A stretch of DNA of 64,000 nucleotides from Streptomyces solicavernae (GCF_029968095.1 NZ_JASCIR010000033.1:1-64000); one strand, 5' to 3'; counted from the stretch's first letter, positions 44,570 to 53,365 are shown. Program-made: numbers and translations. The notes: generated by a model not told the origin, from the letters alone.

Positions 44570-45319
44570 GCGCCGGTGGCGGGCCGCGTAGTCGCGCAGC
44601 GCGCGCAGGAAGTCGACCTTGCGGAAGGCCGGCCAGAAGACCTCGCAGAAGTAGTACTCGGAGTGCGCGGTCTGCCAGAGCATGAAGCCGGAGAGGCGCT
44701 GCTCGCCGCTGGTGCGGATGACGAGGTCCGGGTCGGGCTGGTCGCTGGTGTAGAGGTGGCGGCCGATCATGTCGGTGTCGACGACCTCGGCGAGCTCCTC
44801 CATCGAGGTGCCCTTCTCCGCGTGGTCGAGGAGCATCGAGCGGACCGCGTCGGCGATCTCCTGGCGGCCGCCGTAGCCCACCGCCACGTTGACCGTTATG
44901 CCGTCGACGTGCGCCGTGGACTCCTCGGCGTCCTTGATCGTGCCGCGCAGCTGGGCGGGCAGGATGTCCGGGGTGCCGACGTGGTGGACGCGCCAGCGGC
45001 CGTCGGCGGCGAGGGTGCGGACGACGTTCTCGATGATGCCGAGGAGGGGGCCGAGTTCGTCCTGGGGGCGGTCGAAGTTGTCGGTGGAGAGCAGCCAGAG
45101 CGTGACGACTTCCACATCGGTCTCGGAGCACCAGCCGAGGAACTCGGAGATCTTCTCGGCCCCGGCCCGGTGACCGTGGACGGTCGTGCTGCCCGCCGCC
45201 TTCGCCCAGCGCCGGTTGCCGTCCATGATGACGCCGATGTGGCCCGGCACCGCGGAGTGGTCGAGGCGGCCTTCCACCCGGCGTGCGTAAAGCCCGTACA
45301 CCAGGTCGCGCAGGTTCAC
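44558..45319 (-). CDS. uppS: cis-Isoprenyl diphosphate synthase (UPP synthase family)
   Basis: Makes long-chain polyprenyl diphosphate (lipid carrier) by adding IPP units, 253 residues. Conserved regions: I GVIMDGNRRWAK with catalytic Asp, VHGHRAGAEKISEFL, LSTDNFDRPQDEL, and the C-terminal VIRTSGEQRLSGFMLWQTAH plus SEYYFCEVFWPAFRKVDFLR. GTG 45319 with GGAGGGG upstream fits better than start codons further up, where the reading frame continues antisense to the aldo/keto reductase. Z-selective family; chain length cannot be told. It is divergent from the reductase gene. Confidence 0.92.
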   Translation of the reverse strand: MNLRDLVYGLYARRVEGRLDHSAVPGHIGVIMDGNRRWAKAAGSTTVHGHRAGAEKISEFLGWCSETDVEVVTLWLLSTDNFDRPQDELGPLLGIIENVVRTLAADGRWRVHHVGTPDILPAQLRGTIKDAEESTAHVDGITVNVAVGYGGRQEIADAVRSMLLDHAEKGTSMEELAEVVDTDMIGRHLYTSDQPDPDLVIRTSGEQRLSGFMLWQTAHSEYYFCEVFWPAFRKVDFLRALRDYAARHRRYGG

Positions 45320-45434
45320 TCTCTTCAGCCCCTCCGTGCAGATGGCAGATGCGGCCCCCGAAGGCGCCACCTTACCGCCGGTCGCGGCCGTCTCCGCCCC
45401 AGGGTGCGTCCCGCCTGAAGGTAGCTTCGTAGCC

Positions 45435-46472
45435 ATGAACGACAACCGTGTGTACCGCGCCGCCGGTGACCGATACGACTCCATGGAGTACCGGCGGACC
45501 GGCCGCTCCGGCCTGAAGCTGCCCGCGATCTCGCTCGGACTGTGGCACAACTTCGGCGACGACAAGAGCCTCGACAGCCAGCGCGCGATCCTGCGCCGCG
45601 CCTTCGACCTGGGCGTCACGCACTTCGACCTGGCGAACAACTACGGCCCGCCGCCCGGCTCGGCCGAGCTCAACTTCGGCAAGCTCCTGGCGCAGGACTT
45701 CGCGCCGTACCGGGACGAGCTGGTCCTGTCCACGAAGGCCGGCTATCTGATGCACCCCGGCCCGTACGGGGAGTGGGGCTCGCGCAAGTACCTGCTGTCG
45801 TCCCTGGACGCCTCGCTGAAGCGGATGGGCGTGGACTACGTCGACATCTTCTACTCGCACCGCTTCGACCCGGACACCCCGCTGGAAGAGACCATGGGCG
45901 CGCTGGCCTCGGCGGTGCAGCAGGGGAAGGCGCTGTACGTGGGTGTCTCCTCGTACACGAGTGAGCAGACGCGTCAGGCCGTGCGGATTCTCACCGACAT
46001 GGGGGTGCGGCCGCTGATCCACCAGCCCTCGTACTCGATGATCAACCGCTGGACCGAGGACGACGCGCTGCTCGACGTCCTGGAGGAGTCGGGCATGGGC
46101 TGCATCTCGTTCGTGCCGCTCGCGCAGGGCCTGCTCACCGGGAAGTACCTGAAGGGCATCCCGGAGGGTTCGAGGGCCACGCAGGGCAAGTCGCTCGACC
46201 CGGATCTGCTGAGCGACGAGGTGCTGCGCCGCCTGAACGGCCTGAACGACATCGCGGCCCGGCGCGGCCAGTCCCTCGCGCAGCTGGCGCTGAGCTGGGT
46301 GCTGCGGGACGAGCGGATGACGTCGGCGCTGATCGGCGCGTCCAGCGTGCGGCAGCTGGAGGAGAACGTCGCGGCGCTCAGCGCTGCGAAGCTCACCGAT
46401 GAGGAGCTGGCCGAGATCGACGAGTTCGCGGTGTCGACGCCGGGGACGAACATCTGGGCCGGCCGGCGGTGA
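45435..46472 (+). CDS. Aldo/keto reductase, L-glyceraldehyde 3-phosphate reductase (YghZ/MgrA)-like
   Basis: NADPH-dependent reductase of 345 residues. The AKR tetrad is complete: Asp and Tyr in HFDLANNYGPPPGSAELNFG, Lys in LVLSTKAGYLMHPGPYG, His in VDIFYSHRFDPDTPLEETMG. The cofactor segment SALIGASSVRQLEENVAA is near the end. The YghZ-type insert after residue 110 (PGPYGEWGSRKYLLSSLDAS) points to AKR14-like reductases, which reduce L-glyceraldehyde 3-phosphate and methylglyoxal. ATG 45435 with GAAGGTAG upstream. Ends shortly before a terminator. Confidence 0.9.
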   Translation: MNDNRVYRAAGDRYDSMEYRRTGRSGLKLPAISLGLWHNFGDDKSLDSQRAILRRAFDLGVTHFDLANNYGPPPGSAELNFGKLLAQDFAPYRDELVLSTKAGYLMHPGPYGEWGSRKYLLSSLDASLKRMGVDYVDIFYSHRFDPDTPLEETMGALASAVQQGKALYVGVSSYTSEQTRQAVRILTDMGVRPLIHQPSYSMINRWTEDDALLDVLEESGMGCISFVPLAQGLLTGKYLKGIPEGSRATQGKSLDPDLLSDEVLRRLNGLNDIAARRGQSLAQLALSWVLRDERMTSALIGASSVRQLEENVAALSAAKLTDEELAEIDEFAVSTPGTNIWAGRR

Positions 46473-46505
46473 CGGCGCGGAGCCCGTACGGCGCCTGTGT
46501 GCGGG

Positions 46506-46553
46506 CATGAACCAGGGCATGAAACAGGGCATGAAACAGGCATGAAAAACGGG
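46506..46553. repeat. 12-bp tandem repeat
   Basis: CATGAACCAGGG, CATGAAACAGGG, CATGAAACAGG, CATGAAAAACGGG: four near copies just downstream of the aldo/keto reductase stop, before the terminator. Confidence 0.8.
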
Positions 46554-46584
46554 CCGGTCCATGGGGGGGGAGATGGACCGGCCC
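46551..46584. terminator. Bidirectional terminator
   Basis: Perfect 12-bp stem GGGCCGGTCCAT / ATGGACCGGCCC around a G-rich 10-nt loop between convergent genes. Confidence 0.85.
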
Positions 46585-46644
46585 GAGGGGGGGTTTCCAC
46601 CATAACCCCTCCTGCGGGGCGTCGCGTGCAGCGGCGCGGCGCGA

Positions 46645-47391
46645 CTATCCGGCGAGTGCCCCGGCGAGGAGTCCGGTGGCGGCCCCGGCGAGCATGCAGG
46701 GCCCGAGCGGCATCGCCGTCCTGCGGCCCGCTCGCCCGCGCAGCACAAGGGTGAGCGCGTATCCGCCGCCGTATCCGAGGCCCGCGAGGAAGCCGAGGAC
46801 GAGCACGCCCCAGCCGTACCACCCAAGGGTTACGCCGAGGACGACCGCCAGTTTGACGTCGCCGAAGCCCATGCCGGTGGGGTGGGCGAGGAAGAGCAGC
46901 AGGTAGGTGCCGCCGAGGGCGAGGCCGCCGAGGAGGGCGCCGGTCCAGGTGCCGGCCGTGCCGTCGAGGGCGGCGGCGGCGCCGAGCAGGGCGAGGGCGG
47001 CGGCGGCGAGCGGCAGGGTGAGGATGTCGGGCAGCCGGTGCACGGCGTGGTCGACGGCGGCGAGCAGCACGCCGAAGGGGACGAGGGTCAGCCAGACGGC
47101 GAGTTCGGGGCGGGGTCCGGCGGCGGCGGCGAGCGCGGCGCACAGGAGTGCGGTGAGCGTGGCGAGCAGCGGGGTGCTCGGGCCGTACCAACGGGGTGTG
47201 TGCGGTGGGCACTTGGGGCAGCGGGCGGGGCCGAGCCAGCCGTTCGCGGGGCCGGTGAGGGGGTGGCCCTGGGGGCAGTCGGCGCGCCAGGGTTCGTCGT
47301 GGGCGACCGCGAGGCGGTGGGCGGCGCGCGGCAGGAGCACTCCGGTGAGTGCGCCGTAGGCGGCGGCGAGGGTGGCGAGCAGCGCGGGCAC
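46645..47391 (-). CDS. Prepilin peptidase/A24 family aspartic protease
   Basis: Membrane aspartic peptidase of 248 residues. Both catalytic Asp motifs are present: VDHAVHRLPDILTLPLA (D) and TGMGFGDVKLAVVLGVTLG (GxGD). The N-terminal loop has the four Cys of a zinc site (ADCPQGHPL ... ARCPKCPPH, three visible plus context), and seven or eight hydrophobic segments follow. It cleaves type IV pilin-like leader peptides and may methylate them. No pilin genes are in the window. Start GTG 47391 is the first in-frame start. The downstream flank has the bidirectional terminator. Confidence 0.83.
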   Translation of the reverse strand: MPALLATLAAAYGALTGVLLPRAAHRLAVAHDEPWRADCPQGHPLTGPANGWLGPARCPKCPPHTPRWYGPSTPLLATLTALLCAALAAAAGPRPELAVWLTLVPFGVLLAAVDHAVHRLPDILTLPLAAAALALLGAAAALDGTAGTWTGALLGGLALGGTYLLLFLAHPTGMGFGDVKLAVVLGVTLGWYGWGVLVLGFLAGLGYGGGYALTLVLRGRAGRRTAMPLGPCMLAGAATGLLAGALAG

Positions 47392-47432
47392 GGGGTGACT
47401 GTAGAGGGCGGTGTGGCGGCGGGGTAGAGCGG

Positions 47433-47500
47433 TGTACGGCCTCGGAGAGCGGTGTAGCGGCGTACGGCTCCGGAGAGAGGCGTACGGCTCCGGAGAGAGG
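47433..47500. repeat. 20-bp direct repeats
   Basis: CGTACGGCTCCGGAGAGAGG occurs at 47461-47480 and exactly again at 47481-47500; a diverged copy lies at 47433-47452. It sits upstream of the prepilin peptidase gene. Confidence 0.85.
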
Positions 47501-47667
47501 CTTGCGGCACCGCTCGGCCCCCTCCACCGCGCGGTGCCGCACCGCGTGGCTTTGCCGACGCGAATGAGCCTTGGTCTGAACTTACGTGATGCCTACATCG
47601 CGATCGACCGGATCAGGTAACGATGCGGAATCGAAGAGGGCGAGTTGTCCGGATTTACCCCGAACCT

Positions 47668-48675
47668 TTACGCGGTCGTGCCCGCGCCCTTGCCGATGAA
47701 GCCGTGCTCCGCCAGGAACGCCAGCGCCGCCTCGTCGGGGGTGCGGCCCTCCAGGTCGACCATGCCGTTCAGCTCGATCATCTGCTTCTCCGTCAGGGCG
47801 TGGCCCAACTTCTGCGCAAGACGCTTGAGTTGAGGGTGTTCGGCCGCCGTCTTGTTGCGTACGGTCACGGCCGCCAGCTCGGTGGTGAAGTGGCCGCGGT
47901 CGTCGTCCAGGACCTTCAGGTCGAGCGAGGTGATCCGGGCGTCGCTGGTGAACACCTCGGCGAAACGGCAGGGGCTGGCCTTGGCCACGTTGACGTAGTT
48001 GAGGGCCAGGGCGTTCTGGTAGGTCAGCTCGGGCGGGAAGCGGGCGTCGTACGTCTTCTGGAAGGAGCGCAGCTCCCGGTCGAGGAACTCCGACGCCCCG
48101 CACAGCGTGGCCTGCTCCGGATGGTTCCTGGTGAACTCGGCCAGGTCCGACAGGGTGTGCACGTCGGCCGCGGGGCCGGTCGCGTCCGCCGCCCTGGCCA
48201 GCGCGTACTGGTTGCCGAAGCGGGCGGGCGCCAGCCAGGTCACGCCGTTCTCCGCGCGGTCCTCACGAGCCGTGGCGCGGAACTGCTGCTCGGCGCCACG
48301 GATCGGCCTGTCGTGCTGGAGGAACTGGGTCCAGCCGGTCCCGGAGTACTCCCAGTAAATGTCGACCTCGCCCTGCTTCAGGGCCTGGCGCACCACGTTC
48401 GTGCCGTTCAGGCCGGTCTGGTCCGTGGTCCTCGCGCCCGCGGCACGCAGCGCGTACAGGAGGATCTTGCCGAGGATCTGCTGCTCGGTGAACTCCTTGG
48501 AGCCGACGGTGAACCGGGTGCCCTTCAGGTCGAAGTCGCGGGCCAGGGAGCCCTGTTGGAGCTGGTGCGCCGCGGGGCCTCCGGTGGCGCCGGGGCCGCA
48601 GGCCGTCGTGAGGGCGGCGAGGGTGAGGGCGGTCGCGGCCAGGCGCCGGGGTGCGTGTGAGGTGCTTCGGGGCAC
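47668..48675 (-). CDS. Glycine betaine/choline-type ABC transporter substrate-binding lipoprotein (OpuBC/ProX-like)
   Basis: Lipoprotein of 335 residues: the signal ends in ALTTACGPG, a lipobox with the Cys at about residue 27. The mature part is OpuAC-like: GTRFTVGSKEFTEQQILGKI, LLYALRAAGARTTDQTGLNG, DIYWEYSGTGWTQFL (aromatic cage Trp/Tyr/Trp), and FGNQYALARAADATG. It binds a quaternary amine such as betaine, choline or carnitine. Start GTG 48675 with GGAGGGAGG about 10 nt upstream; the longer frame starting at 48720 overlaps the permease. Last gene of a four-gene operon. Confidence 0.9.
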   Translation of the reverse strand: MPRSTSHAPRRLAATALTLAALTTACGPGATGGPAAHQLQQGSLARDFDLKGTRFTVGSKEFTEQQILGKILLYALRAAGARTTDQTGLNGTNVVRQALKQGEVDIYWEYSGTGWTQFLQHDRPIRGAEQQFRATAREDRAENGVTWLAPARFGNQYALARAADATGPAADVHTLSDLAEFTRNHPEQATLCGASEFLDRELRSFQKTYDARFPPELTYQNALALNYVNVAKASPCRFAEVFTSDARITSLDLKVLDDDRGHFTTELAAVTVRNKTAAEHPQLKRLAQKLGHALTEKQMIELNGMVDLEGRTPDEAALAFLAEHGFIGKGAGTTA

Positions 48676-48709
48676 GGCGGGTGCCTCCCTCCGGTAGGGG
48701 GGTGCGGGT

Positions 48710-49462
48710 TCAGAGGCCACGGGGGCGCAGGGTGTCCTCGGCGATCCCGGCGAGCCAGTCGACGAGCAGCGCGAGCACGGCGACGAGCACGGACCCGGTG
48801 ACGAGGACCAGGTTGCGGCCGGAGTTGATGCCGTTGGAGATGACGTCGCCCAGGCCGCCGGCGCCGATGAACGTGGCGAGCGCGACCGTGCCGACCGTGA
48901 TGACCAGGGCGGTACGGATGCCGGCGAGCATCACCGGTACGGCCAGCGGGAGTTCGATGCGCCACAGTACGGTGGACCGCTTCATGCCCATGCCGAGCGC
49001 CGACTCGATGACGGCCGGGTCGACCTGGCGCAGCCCGGCGATGGTGTTCCGCAGCACCGGCAGCACCCCGTACGCGACGAACGCGATCAGCGCGATCTGC
49101 TGCACGCCGAGGCTCACGAACACCACCGCGAGCAGCACGATCAGGCCGATCGACGGCACCGCCTGCGCGATGTTCGCCACCGCGAGGACCGGCCCGGACA
49201 GTGCCCGCGCCCAGCTGCGGGTGAGCACCACCCCGAGCGGCACGGCGATCGCGAGGATCAGCGCCGTGACGGCGGCGGTCAGCTCCAGGTGGGTGAGCGT
49301 ACGGCTGAGCAGATAGGCCGAGTTGAGGCTGCGCTGCTCGATCAGGTCGTGCGGGCGGCCCGCCACGTACCAGAGCAGCAGGGCCAGGGCGGTGCCGAGG
49401 CAGAGCGGGGTGACCGCGTACGCGGCGGCGCGTGGGAGGCGCGGGGACGGGGCCGTTTCCAT
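48710..49462 (-). CDS. OpuB-type ABC transporter permease
   Basis: Membrane permease of 250 residues with five or six hydrophobic segments. Its EAA-like loop is LRQVDPAVIESALGMGMKRS, followed by TVLWRIELPLAVPVMLAGIR, and NIAQAVPSIGLIVLLAVVFV is typical of OpuBB/OpuBD permeases. Pairs with the second permease at 50637 and the ATPase that sits between them. A gap of 3 nt separates it from the ATPase stop. Confidence 0.9.
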   Translation of the reverse strand: METAPSPRLPRAAAYAVTPLCLGTALALLLWYVAGRPHDLIEQRSLNSAYLLSRTLTHLELTAAVTALILAIAVPLGVVLTRSWARALSGPVLAVANIAQAVPSIGLIVLLAVVFVSLGVQQIALIAFVAYGVLPVLRNTIAGLRQVDPAVIESALGMGMKRSTVLWRIELPLAVPVMLAGIRTALVITVGTVALATFIGAGGLGDVISNGINSGRNLVLVTGSVLVAVLALLVDWLAGIAEDTLRPRGL

Positions 49463-49465
49463 CGG

Positions 49466-50644
49466 TCAGGCCTCCTGGAGCCGGCCGTGACCGGCAGCGG
49501 TCCGCTCACCGTTGATCAGCTCCCGCACCGTGTCCATCTCCAGGACGCCCCGGTAACGGCCCTCGTCGTCGACCGCGACGACCGTGGAGGTGTCCGCGGA
49601 CAGCATCAGGTCGAGCGCGTCGAACAGGGTGCTGTGCGGGCCGAGGGTGGAGAACACCGGGAAGTGCGACGGGGGTTCGGTGTCGGCTTCCTCGGTGGGC
49701 AGCCAGCCCGCGGGGCGCCGGTCGGCGTCGAGCAGCAGGCAGTACTCCCGGTCCTGCGCACGCGCGACGGCGAGCCGCCGCTCCGGGTCGGCGTCCGCGT
49801 CGACCGTGGGCCACTCGGGCACGTCCAGGGCGTCGAGCCGGGTCAGCGAGAGGCGCCGTACGGCCGCGCCCGAGCCGATGAACGCGGCCACGAACTCGTC
49901 GGCGGGCTCGGCGAGGATGCGCTCCGGGGTGTCGTACTGGCGCACCTTGCCGTTCTCGCCGAAGACCGCGATCAGGTCGCCCATCCTGCAGGCCTCGTCG
50001 ATGTCGTGGGTGACGAACACGATGGTCTTCCGGACGGTGCGCTGGATGCGCAGGAACTCGTCCTGCAGCGCCTCCCGGTTCTGCGGGTCGATCGCCCCGA
50101 ACGGCTCGTCCATCAGCATCACCTGCGGGTCGCCGCCCAACGCCCGTGCCACGCCCACGCGTTGCTGCTGGCCGCCGGAGAGCTGCTTCGGGTAGCGGTC
50201 GCGGTACGTCGCCGGGGCCAGGCCCACCATGGTGAGGAGTTCGTCCACCCGCTCCGTGACGCGCTGCCGGGGCCAGCCGAGCAGCCGGGGCACCGTGGCG
50301 ATGTTGTCGGCGACGGTGCGGTGCGGGAAGAGCCCGGAGGACTGGATGGCGTACCCGATGCGGCGGCGCAGTTCGTGCACCGGCAGCTCGGTGACGTCCT
50401 GGCCGTCGAGGTGGATGCGGCCCGAGGTCGGCTCGATCAGGCGGTTGATCAGCTTCATGGTGGTGGTCTTGCCGCAGCCGGAGGGCCCGACGAAGGCGAC
50501 GATGCGGCCCTCGGGTATGTCGAGCGACAGCTCCTCGACGGCCGCCTGCGCCTGGCCGGGGTAGCGCTTGGCGAGGCGGTCGAGGCGGATCATGGGGCGC
50601 TCGGCTGTTTCCGTGCCGGGGGTGGCGTCCGTCATGTCAGGCAC
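49466..50644 (-). CDS. OpuB-type ABC transporter ATP-binding protein with CBS domains
   Basis: ATPase of 392 residues. Walker A FVGPSGCGKTTTMKLINRL, signature LSGGQQQRVGVARALGGDPQ, Walker B VMLMDEPFGAIDPQNREAL, and switch His in TIVFVTHDIDEACRM. The C-terminal 130 residues are a CBS pair (REYCLLLDADRRPAGWL, then LMLSADTSTVVAVDDEGRYR) that senses ionic strength in OpuA/ProV relatives. GTG 50644 (AAGGGA upstream) overlaps the permease gene; ATG 50635 is an alternative one nucleotide after the permease stop. Confidence 0.92.
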   Translation of the reverse strand: MPDMTDATPGTETAERPMIRLDRLAKRYPGQAQAAVEELSLDIPEGRIVAFVGPSGCGKTTTMKLINRLIEPTSGRIHLDGQDVTELPVHELRRRIGYAIQSSGLFPHRTVADNIATVPRLLGWPRQRVTERVDELLTMVGLAPATYRDRYPKQLSGGQQQRVGVARALGGDPQVMLMDEPFGAIDPQNREALQDEFLRIQRTVRKTIVFVTHDIDEACRMGDLIAVFGENGKVRQYDTPERILAEPADEFVAAFIGSGAAVRRLSLTRLDALDVPEWPTVDADADPERRLAVARAQDREYCLLLDADRRPAGWLPTEEADTEPPSHFPVFSTLGPHSTLFDALDLMLSADTSTVVAVDDEGRYRGVLEMDTVRELINGERTAAGHGRLQEA

Positions 50645-51284
50645 CCAGTCCCTTCGCAGTGGTGAGCCGGTTCAGTCCGGCGAAGAGCAGATCGAAGACG
50701 ACCGCGAGCAGCACGATGCCGAGGCAGCCCTCCACGGTGAGATACGCGGCGTACGGCGTGCCCGCGCTGGCCAGGCCGTCGAGGATGAGGTTGCCGAGGC
50801 CCGGCCCGTTCACCGCCGCGGCGATCGCGGCGATGCCCAGGAGCAGCTGGGTCGCCACCCTCAGGCCGGTGAGCAGCACCGGCCAGGCGAGCGGCAGTTC
50901 GACGGTCAGCAGGACCCGTGGCCGCGTCATGCCCATCGCCCTGGCCGACTCCACGACCGCCGGGTCGAGTGCGCGCAGGCCGACCACCGCGTTGCGCAGC
51001 ACCGGCAGCAGCGCGTACATCGTCAGGGCCACGACCGAAGGGCCGGTGCCGAGCCCCAGCGGGGTGATGAGCAGGCCGAACAGCGCGTACGACGGGATCG
51101 TGAGCAGCAGTCCGGCGAAGCCGAGGACCGCGGTGCGCGGGGCGCCGGTGCGGTAGGTGGCCACCGCGACCGGCACCCCGATGAGCACCGCCAGACCGAG
51201 TCCCTGGAGCACCAGGACGGCGTGCGCGAGCGTGGCGTCGGCGACGTCCGTCCAGTTGGACGCGAAGTAGTCGAGGAAGGTCAT
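50637..51284 (-). CDS. OpuB-type ABC transporter permease
   Basis: Second permease of 215 residues, first gene of the osmolyte operon. It has the family loop LRALDPAVVESARAMGMTRP followed by RVLLTVELPLAWPVLLTGLR, plus GLLLTIPSYALFGLLITPLG. Begins 14 nt after the stop of the upstream alpha/beta hydrolase, so the two could be one transcript. Confidence 0.9.
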   Translation of the reverse strand: MTFLDYFASNWTDVADATLAHAVLVLQGLGLAVLIGVPVAVATYRTGAPRTAVLGFAGLLLTIPSYALFGLLITPLGLGTGPSVVALTMYALLPVLRNAVVGLRALDPAVVESARAMGMTRPRVLLTVELPLAWPVLLTGLRVATQLLLGIAAIAAAVNGPGLGNLILDGLASAGTPYAAYLTVEGCLGIVLLAVVFDLLFAGLNRLTTAKGLGA

Positions 51285-51297
51285 GGCGGGGAGCAGA

Positions 51298-52233
51298 TCA
51301 GTGCGCGTCGGCGGTCGCGGGCTGCGGCTGCCGCTCCTGCGCGAAGGCCGAGCCGAAGAACGCGTCCAGGTCCTCCACCACCGACTTGAACGTCGGGTCG
51401 TCGTCGAACATCCACTCCGTGTGGCCGCGCCCTTCGAGGAACTTGAGCTGCTTGGGCTCCTTGGCGGCCGCGTACAGCGCCTCTGCCTCCTCCGGCTTGT
51501 GCAGCTCGTTCTCGGCGCCGTGGATGATCAGCAGCGGGCGCGGCGAGATCCGGTCGGCGACGGCCTCGGCGGAGAAGCGGAGCAGCAGGTCGGCGGATTC
51601 CAGGCTCACGCCGGAGCCGAAGCCGGGCGCCTTGTACAGCTCCTCGCCGACGTACCCGTCCGTACGGCCGTCCAGGTCCAGGCGGATGATGTCCCAGGGG
51701 CTGGTGATCTCCGAGCGGCCGTGCTCGGCGCGGTGGCCGCGGTCGGCGGCGACCCGCTCGACCAGGCTGTTCCAGGACTCCTCGTCGTGCATGGCGCGGG
51801 TCGAGCGGCGGCCGTCGGAGATGCCGTTGAGCGAGGCGACGGCACGCACCCGCGGGTCGTCCGCGGCCTCCGCGACGACGACTCCGCCGCCCATGCCCCA
51901 GCCGATCAGGCCGATCCGGTCGGCGTCCAGCTGCTCGGCGGCGGCGGCGCGGTCCACGGCGGCGCGCAGGTCGTCGGCCCACTCCTGCGGGGCGAGGCGG
52001 CCGCGCTCACCCTCGGAGAGGCCGAAGCCGCGGTAGTCGAAGGCGAGGACGGCGTAACCGCGCTGGGTGAGGGCGCGGGCGAACCGCTCGGGGTGGATGA
52101 CCTTCAGGCCCTGGTAGCCGGAGGACGGGATGAGCACGGGGTACGGGGCACCGGCGCCGTTGTCGTCGGGCAGGTGGAGGTCGGCGTCGAGGCGGATGCC
52201 TTCGCTGAAGAAGGGGAAGGGGCGAGTGATCAC
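51298..52233 (-). CDS. Alpha/beta hydrolase (dienelactone hydrolase/serine esterase type)
   Basis: Product of 311 residues. Oxyanion region VLIPSSGYQGLKVIHPERFA; AVLAFDYRGFGLSEGERGRL; nucleophile elbow IGLIGWGMGGGVVVAEAADD, where the Ser position of GxSxG is Met (GWGMGG), which is unusual; downstream LLIIHGAENELHKPEEAEAL (Asp/Glu) and FLEGRGHTEWMFDDDPTF (His). Without a Ser at the elbow, normal hydrolase chemistry is doubtful. It sits between the catabolic genes and the osmolyte transporter, and its 5' flank carries a run of 11-bp repeats. Confidence 0.82.
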   Translation of the reverse strand: MITRPFPFFSEGIRLDADLHLPDDNGAGAPYPVLIPSSGYQGLKVIHPERFARALTQRGYAVLAFDYRGFGLSEGERGRLAPQEWADDLRAAVDRAAAAEQLDADRIGLIGWGMGGGVVVAEAADDPRVRAVASLNGISDGRRSTRAMHDEESWNSLVERVAADRGHRAEHGRSEITSPWDIIRLDLDGRTDGYVGEELYKAPGFGSGVSLESADLLLRFSAEAVADRISPRPLLIIHGAENELHKPEEAEALYAAAKEPKQLKFLEGRGHTEWMFDDDPTFKSVVEDLDAFFGSAFAQERQPQPATADAH

Positions 52234-52248
52234 GGGGGCTCCTCGGTG

Positions 52249-52337
52249 AGCTGGATGTGGCTGGTTCTGGGCTGGTTCTGGGCTGGATCTGGGCTGGATC
52301 TGGGTGGATGTGAGCTGGATGTGAGCTGGATGTGGGC
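52249..52337. repeat. 11-bp tandem repeats upstream of the hydrolase gene
   Basis: Seven or so copies of an 11-bp unit, GCTGGTTCTGG then GCTGGATCTGG then GCTGGATGTGA, directly upstream of the hydrolase start at 52233, so it would lie in its 5' leader. Confidence 0.85.
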
Positions 52338-52393
52338 AGGGGTGGGTAGGGCGGTGGCGTACGGAGGGGGTGCGGATCGGTCCGGACGGTCGG

Positions 52394-52505
52394 GTCAGGT
52401 CGTACTGCGAACAGTCAGGTGCGTACGAGCGGACAGGTCAGGTGCGTACGGGCGAGCGGGTCAGGTGCGTACGGGCGAGCGGGTCAGGTGCGTACCGGCG
52501 AAGGC
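52394..52505. repeat. 23-bp minisatellite containing the IclR-gene stop codon
   Basis: Four exact-length 23-bp units (52414, 52437, 52460, 52483) of GTCAGGTGCGTACGGGCGAG plus CGG and variants, preceded by a 20-bp partial unit at 52394. The stop codon TCA of the IclR gene (52484-52486) is inside the last unit and is repeated in every other unit. Confidence 0.93.
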
Positions 52506-53335
52506 GTCGCACAGGCGGCGGGCGGCCTCGTTCCGTTGGTGGAGCCGATGCCCGCCATCGCGCGGGACAGCTGGTCGGCGGCGGCCTGGGTGAGGCGGCC
52601 CGCGCGGTCGAGGTCCCGGCTCATCCGGTGGGCGGGCGCGGAGACGTTGACCGCCGCGATCACCCGGCCCCGGAAGTCCCGCACCGGGGCGGCGGCCGCG
52701 ACGAGCCCGGCCTCGAACTCCTCGTCCACCAGGGCGTATCCGGTCTTCCGCGCCTGGCCCACGCGGGCGATCAGGTCGTCGGCGTCCCGGGGTGCCCGCG
52801 ACGCGCCCGGCGCGTCCGCGCCGTACGAGCCGGGGCCGAAGGAGAGGCCCGCGCACAGCAGCCGGATCTCGTCGGGCGAGTGGTCGAAGAGCAGGGCGCG
52901 GCCGGACGAGGTGGAGTGCAGGGGGGTGACCCTGCCGACCCAGCCGGTCGCCTGGATGGCGCGCATCGGGCTCTCGGAGAGGACGGTCAGGACGCCTTCG
53001 CCGCAGAGCACGGTCACGTGGACGCGCTCCTTGAGCACGCCGACGAGGCGCTTGAGGACGGCCGGTCCCTCGGCGAGGAGGCGGGGCCGTCCCGCGTTGG
53101 CGGCGAGGGTGAACATCCGCCAGCCGAGCCGGTAGACCAGGGAGTGCGGGTCCCGCTCCACCAGGCCGGTCTGCTCCATCGACTTGAGGGCCCGGGACAC
53201 CTGGGTCTTCTCCTTGCCGACCCGGCGGGCGATCTCGACGACGCCGAGTCCGCCCTGCTCCGCCGCCTCGCCGGTCCCCAGGACCGTGAGGATGGCGACG
53301 GTGCGGTGGAGCCCGGTCGATCCCTCAACTGTCAT
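52484..53335 (-). CDS. IclR-family transcriptional regulator
   Basis: Product of 283 residues. The N-terminal winged helix (GLHRTVAILTVLGTGEAAEQ, then VEIARRVGKEKTQVSRALKS) binds DNA. The C-terminal IclR effector domain has SESPMRAIQATGWVGRVTPL, HSTSSGRALLFDHSP, DEEFEAGLVAAAAPVRDF and RVIAAVNVSAPAHRM. ATG 53335 lacks a clear ribosome site, so it may be leaderless; ATG 53401, overlapping the upstream oxidase stop as ATGA, is an alternative, but an operator then falls within the coding part. A composite operator at 53366-53393 precedes the start, with two more at 57282 and 58224. Confidence 0.9.
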   Translation of the reverse strand: MTVEGSTGLHRTVAILTVLGTGEAAEQGGLGVVEIARRVGKEKTQVSRALKSMEQTGLVERDPHSLVYRLGWRMFTLAANAGRPRLLAEGPAVLKRLVGVLKERVHVTVLCGEGVLTVLSESPMRAIQATGWVGRVTPLHSTSSGRALLFDHSPDEIRLLCAGLSFGPGSYGADAPGASRAPRDADDLIARVGQARKTGYALVDEEFEAGLVAAAAPVRDFRGRVIAAVNVSAPAHRMSRDLDRAGRLTQAAADQLSRAMAGIGSTNGTRPPAACATPSPVRT

Positions 53336-53365
53336 GACGGAATCATGTGGGCGAGGTGTTGCGCA

